A stretch of DNA of 64,000 nucleotides from an uncultured Bacteroidota bacterium. GTDB lineage: Bacteria; Bacteroidota; Bacteroidia; Bacteroidales; UBA12481. The DNA lies in NCBI GenBank assembly GCA_903851365.1, contig CAINOB010000062.1, positions 186,001-250,000 of the forward strand, given 5' to 3'. Under the pieces are notes generated by a model that saw nothing but the letters and a program-made list of their open reading frames with translations, ran no database searches and had not been told where the DNA came from. Shown here in pieces: positions 60,967 to 64,000 of the stretch (position 1 is its first letter; every line of letters starts with the position of its first letter). The translations under genes were made by a program, and so were the position numbers.

Positions 60967-61314
60967 ATGATACACAAAAATATGGATGTTTGGAAACTGT
61001 CAATGGATTTGGTGACAAATGTTTACGAAATAACATCAAAATATCCAACAGAAGAACGATATGGTCTTGCTCAGCAAATGCGAAGAGCTGCCGTCTCTAT
61101 TCCTTCGAATATCGCTGAAGGCGCAGCAAGGAAATCATCCAAAGAATTCATACAGTTCCTACATATTTCTTTAGGTTCTCTTTCTGAACTCGAGACACAA
61201 TTGGAAATAAGTAAAAGATTGGGTTTTATCAGGAAGGATTCAATTCCTGATTTAAACAATCTCAATCGGATAAGACAAATGCTTCAAGGCTTAATCCGCT
61301 TTAAGCAAACTTAG
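60967..61314 (+). CDS. Four-helix-bundle protein (S23 / IVP family)
   Basis: 115 residues, no signal. MIHKNMDVWKLSMDLVTNVY, YGLAQQMRRAAVSIPSNIAE, GAARKSSKEFIQFLHISLGS and LSELETQLEISKRLGF are diagnostic of the four-helix-bundle family originally found in the intervening sequences of 23S rRNA and related to the Avd accessory protein of diversity-generating retroelements. It forms a homopentamer barrel in known cases. No rRNA sequence surrounds it here. It is on the opposite strand to both neighbours and is enclosed by inverted GTGACACG repeats, so it looks like a small inserted unit. Confidence 0.93.
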   Translation: MIHKNMDVWKLSMDLVTNVYEITSKYPTEERYGLAQQMRRAAVSIPSNIAEGAARKSSKEFIQFLHISLGSLSELETQLEISKRLGFIRKDSIPDLNNLNRIRQMLQGLIRFKQT

Positions 61315-61325
61315 CGTCCCACTTC

Positions 61326-61410
61326 CGCGTCACGCGTCAAGATTCTTTTCTTCCGGGTCACGCGTCACGCGTTTCGTGTAACGGTCTTCTTCTTCGATTA
61401 CGCGTTTCGT
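61326..61410. repeat. GTCACGCG repeat, right arm bracketing the four-helix gene
   Basis: GCGTCACGCGTCAAGATTCT, a CT-rich block, then GGGTCACGCGTCACGCGTTTCGTG (61355-61378) and a second CT block GGTCTTCTTCTTCG (61383-61396) followed by CGCGTTTCG. The first half is the inverted equivalent of 60824-60891. The right end encodes the last residues (RRNA, stop) of the sugar kinase. Confidence 0.8.
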
Positions 61411-62489
61411 CTGACAATATCCTGCATCGCCCCAAACTGCCTCTCCTGGCTCATGAGCAATTTAAACTGTGCCCTGGCACGCTGTAGATTATGGTGCTCA
61501 TGCTTGATCTTGAAATAGTTATCGCCATCCACATAATCAGTCAGAAAACGTACGCCGATCATGTAGGGCAACAATTTACCCGCAAGAGCAAGATTATCAA
61601 GTTCCAATGGGGTGAGCGTACTGCGAGTCTCCTCAAGAAATCCTTTTGTATAAGCCTCAAACAGCCTGATATCCATTTCAACTCTTGTAAGGTCAGGGTC
61701 GTCCTCAGCGCCGGTATTGGTTGATGTGCGAATGCTATCCCCGAAATCATAGTGCACGTATCCCGGCATAACGGTATCCAGATCTATTACGCACAACCCT
61801 TTATCATTGCTGTCGAGCAAAACATTATTGAATTTGGTGTCGTTGTGGGTGATGCGTTGTGGAATGAGCCCCTTCTGACCCAAATGCAGGATAGTGCCCA
61901 TTTCTTCTGCCCTGGCAAAAACAAATTCAGCCTCTGCCGTCACCAGTGAAGCGCGTCCCACGGGATCTTTCTCGATAGTTTTTCTAAGCGTTTCCAAACG
62001 CATATCGATATTGTGAAAATCCGGGATGGTCTCATACAGTGGTCCGCCCGGCAAATCCGCAATCATCGATTGGAATTTTCCGAACATCCTTCCTCCTTCA
62101 TAAGCCTTTTCCGGAGTATCCACGATATCATAGCTGCGATTATCCTCGATGAAAATATACATCCTCCAGAAATTTCCGTCCTGATCCTGATAATAGGATT
62201 TGCCGTCGAGCGCGGGAATCAAGGTCAAACCTTGACGGTTAGGATCTGCACCGGGAGTATTTTCCAATTTTTTCCGGATATACCGCGTTACCCGGTCGAT
62301 ATTGTCCATCAGGCCGGGAACATTCTTAAAGATCTTATGGTTGATCCTTTGCAGGATATAATTGAAGCACTCCTTTTCGGCAGTTTCAACTTTGTAAGTA
62401 TCATTTATATGTCCGCTACCGTAGGGCAGCACCGAAACAATGGTTCCCTTGGCAGAAAAATTCTTTAGAATGGCTTGTTGGTTATTCAT
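61398..62489 (-). CDS. NahK-like sugar 1-kinase (APH fold)
   Basis: 363 residues from the ATG at 62489 (a GTG three codons upstream is possible). The aminoglycoside-phosphotransferase fold has VLPYGSGHINDTYKVE (ATP-binding start), QRITHNDTKFNNVLLD with the catalytic Asp, and CVIDLDTVMPGYVHYDFGDS with the metal-binding Asp. This pattern is that of the N-acetylhexosamine 1-kinase (NahK) group of the LNB/GNB pathway. Next to a GH20 hexosaminidase and GH29 fucosidase it would phosphorylate liberated HexNAc in the cytosol. The last residues come from the GTCACGCG repeat. Confidence 0.82.
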   Translation of the reverse strand: MNNQQAILKNFSAKGTIVSVLPYGSGHINDTYKVETAEKECFNYILQRINHKIFKNVPGLMDNIDRVTRYIRKKLENTPGADPNRQGLTLIPALDGKSYYQDQDGNFWRMYIFIEDNRSYDIVDTPEKAYEGGRMFGKFQSMIADLPGGPLYETIPDFHNIDMRLETLRKTIEKDPVGRASLVTAEAEFVFARAEEMGTILHLGQKGLIPQRITHNDTKFNNVLLDSNDKGLCVIDLDTVMPGYVHYDFGDSIRTSTNTGAEDDPDLTRVEMDIRLFEAYTKGFLEETRSTLTPLELDNLALAGKLLPYMIGVRFLTDYVDGDNYFKIKHEHHNLQRARAQFKLLMSQERQFGAMQDIVRRNA

Positions 62490-62520
62490 CCTTAGCACTT
62501 TAATTGAAAAAAAATAATTG

Positions 62521-62693
62521 TCGCTTCGCTCCTGATTGGTTCGCTAACGCTCACTAATTGGCTCCCTCCGGTCGCTAAATATGCTCACTTCGTTCGCTAA
62601 TTGGCTCGGCTAACGCCTCGCTAAAGATAGCAGTTGTGGTTCAATTAGCGAGGCGTCAGCCGAGCATAATTAGTGAGCGAAGCGAACCAATCA
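62521..62693. repeat. Nested inverted repeat (GGCTCGGCTAACGCC words)
   Basis: The 192-base gap between GH20 and the sugar kinase folds on itself. An inner stem joins 62604-62624 and 62645-62665 (20 of 21 positions, 20-base loop), and an outer one joins 62533-62559 and 62668-62693 (25 of 26 paired, with one unpaired base). Within the arms the words TTCGCTAACGCTCACTAATTGGCTC recur in degenerate form. The outer right arm includes the GH20 stop codon. Confidence 0.9.
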
Positions 62694-64000
62694 GTGGGAC
62701 ATCATCATCATCGGTGTTGCCAGCGAAGCCAGGTTGACAGCAGGAATGGTTTCTTTTGGCATACCGCTCGCCGACCAGCTAACCCCAAGAGATTTTGCTC
62801 CACCGGCATCAAAATATCTCAGCTCATATGGATGCCATCCCTTTCCCAGCGCCGTTTCACCCGACTTTTCGGTAGAGGAGTGCTCGCCATCATGGTTAAC
62901 CACTTCACGGTTGCCGATGGATAAAGTTGAGCCATCATCCGATTTTAAATAAAAACGGTAAATCCCTGGTTTATCAATTTTTAGATAACCTCGCATGATC
63001 AAACCAAAAGGCTTCGAAGAGGAAGCCTCAGGCAAGCCAAAAGAATTGACAACTCCGCGCGCAACCGATTTCTGGCTGTCCAGATCTTTAGTTGATTTGA
63101 ACAGACCTTCATAAAGCTCATAATCTATGCCGGGGGTTGTGGGCGTCGCTAATTGCATGCCCAGCATCATTTCCTGTTTTTCTGCAGTTATTTCGACCAT
63201 TGCGCTTGTTCTACCCGATTTCATGCGGGTAATCGCTTTAATCTGCGCATTGGCCTTCAAAATTATGGGCGATGAAAACACCAATCCCTTGACTGCAGGA
63301 TCCGATCCGTCGATCGAGTAGAGGATCTGTGCATCCTGAGCGGCAGTATGGAAATCAACAACCAGAGAGTCAATAAAAATGAAGCTTTCGGCAGTGGTCA
63401 CAGGAGTTGGTACCCGATAATTTATCTTCATGGCATCAAACCTCTGATACTGACGTTCCATCCTGAAAAGGAATTTCTCGTAATCGCGCAACGGTTTTGG
63501 GGTCCAAACCACCTCAGCCAGGGCACTCATCCGTGGGAGGGCCATATATTCAACCTGCTTCTCGTCAGGAATATATTCGGTCCACACATTACCCTGGGCA
63601 CCAAGTACATGCTTGGCTTCCTCAATGTTTAGTTCAGCAGGTGTTGGATCATACGAATAAACTTTTTCCAAGCTCAGGAATCCGCCAATCGCTTTGGGTT
63701 CAAACCTACGGTCGCCCTGATAAAAATCAAAATAGCAATAGGTGGTTGGCGACATAATGACATCATGTCCCTGATGAGCCGCTTCTATACCTCCAGCTTC
63801 ACCACGCCACGACATAACCGTAGCCTCAGGAGCCAGACCGCCTTCGAGAATCTCATCCCAGCCAACCAGACTGCGGTTTTTAGAAACAAGGAATTTTTCA
63901 ATCCGTCGGATAAAATACGATTGAAGTTCCATCTCGTTCTTCAACCCTTCTGTCTTCATCCGTTTCTGGCAATCCGGGCATTTTGCCCAACGGTCCTTCG
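62691..64000 (-). CDS. GH20 beta-N-acetylhexosaminidase with PA14-like domain (5' end beyond window)
   Basis: The frame is open to the right edge (436 codons visible; ATG at 63959 is internal). The first visible residues, KDRWAKCPDCQKRMKTEGLK, followed by LQSYFIRRIEKFL, GWDEILEGGLAPEATVMSWR and LGAQGNVWTEYIPD, are the C-terminal half of the GH20 barrel; the catalytic Asp-Glu pair lies outside the window. Downstream are a chitobiase-type C-terminal sandwich (ILYSIDGSDPAVKG) and a PA14-like domain (GIYRFYLKSDDGSTLSIGNR; SLGVSWSASG). It removes terminal HexNAc and sits upstream of a HexNAc kinase. The stop lies in the inverted repeat. Confidence 0.92.
   Translation of the reverse strand, partial: KDRWAKCPDCQKRMKTEGLKNEMELQSYFIRRIEKFLVSKNRSLVGWDEILEGGLAPEATVMSWRGEAGGIEAAHQGHDVIMSPTTYCYFDFYQGDRRFEPKAIGGFLSLEKVYSYDPTPAELNIEEAKHVLGAQGNVWTEYIPDEKQVEYMALPRMSALAEVVWTPKPLRDYEKFLFRMERQYQRFDAMKINYRVPTPVTTAESFIFIDSLVVDFHTAAQDAQILYSIDGSDPAVKGLVFSSPIILKANAQIKAITRMKSGRTSAMVEITAEKQEMMLGMQLATPTTPGIDYELYEGLFKSTKDLDSQKSVARGVVNSFGLPEASSSKPFGLIMRGYLKIDKPGIYRFYLKSDDGSTLSIGNREVVNHDGEHSSTEKSGETALGKGWHPYELRYFDAGGAKSLGVSWSASGMPKETIPAVNLASLATPMMMMSH

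Noticed and set aside
60967-61314. 23S rRNA intervening sequence
   Set aside because: The protein family matches, but the flanks are fucosidase and kinase coding DNA and repeats, not rRNA.
62521-62693. Insertion sequence or MITE with target duplication
   Set aside because: No transposase and no flanking direct duplication; words recur within the arms as in the other boundary repeats, so a repeat hairpin is the simpler reading.

Overview
The window looks like a chromosome segment of a gut- or sediment-type member of the Bacteroidetes (Bacteroidales-like). The evidence is two TonB-dependent receptor/DUF4249 modules, type IX secretion (T9SS) C-terminal sorting domains, DUF5695, FISUMP, DUF6624 and DUF47 family proteins, many secreted glycosidases, and promoters of the Bacteroidetes type (TTTG / TAnnTTTG). 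Gene density is high: no stretch over 300 bases lacks a gene, and the largest gap (about 235 bases, 39022-39256) holds a repeat cluster and a promoter box. I see no rRNA, tRNA, CRISPR array or insertion sequence. Both edges cut a gene: an M3 peptidase on the left and a GH20 hexosaminidase on the right.

Layout. 1-7.2 kb (minus strand): partial M3 peptidase, DUF2185 protein, a secreted DUF4185-like protein, a hybrid sensor kinase, a secreted alpha-galactosidase-like enzyme and an isoprenylcysteine-methyltransferase-like membrane protein. 7.3-12.8 kb (plus): a three-gene secreted Ig/PKD-like cassette ending in a T9SS-sorted protein, a PQQ-like propeller protein, an alpha/beta hydrolase lipoprotein and a small outer-membrane-like protein. 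12.8-20.1 kb: a six-gene group-4 hydrogenase-like operon (hyfB-C-E-F-CD-I order) in which the NiFe ligands and the proximal iron-sulfur ligands are replaced. 20.1-22.1 kb: a more A/T-rich accessory patch (DUF6624, KilA-N, a broken outer-membrane gene). 22.2-28.9 kb: metallophosphoesterase, PHP-type T9SS protein, a leaderless HEFGH metalloprotease, zwf and pgl. 29-39 kb: DUF5695 protein, GH2 enzyme, and a FISUMP-DUF4249-TonB receptor operon. 39.2-46.9 kb: Na+/H+ antiporter-like protein, DUF47-PiT-DUF47 phosphate module, full-length M3 peptidase, PIF1-like helicase. 47-54.5 kb: two TlpA-like thioredoxin lipoproteins, a GH127-like enzyme, an unknown secreted hairpin-type enzyme, a YefM-YoeB toxin-antitoxin pair. 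54.5-64 kb (mostly minus): DUF4249 and TonB receptor, carboxylesterase, GH29 fucosidase, a four-helix-bundle protein gene, a NahK-like sugar kinase and GH20.

How it fits together. Much of the window serves extracellular glycan use: fucosidase, hexosaminidase, GH2, GH127-like and alpha-galactosidase-like enzymes, two receptor/lipoprotein uptake modules and a cytosolic sugar kinase. The hydrogenase-like operon is probably an ion-pumping redox complex that is not a hydrogenase.

The most unusual signal lies between the genes. At least six unrelated families of short, degenerate, word-like tandem repeats sit at gene boundaries. Some form long inverted pairs that bracket a single gene (DUF5695 at 29049-31796; the four-helix-bundle gene at 60967-61314). 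Others form hairpins between co-directional genes. Several run into coding sequence, including an in-frame stretch near the C-terminus of the hydrogenase-like large subunit, and one family coincides with two promoters.
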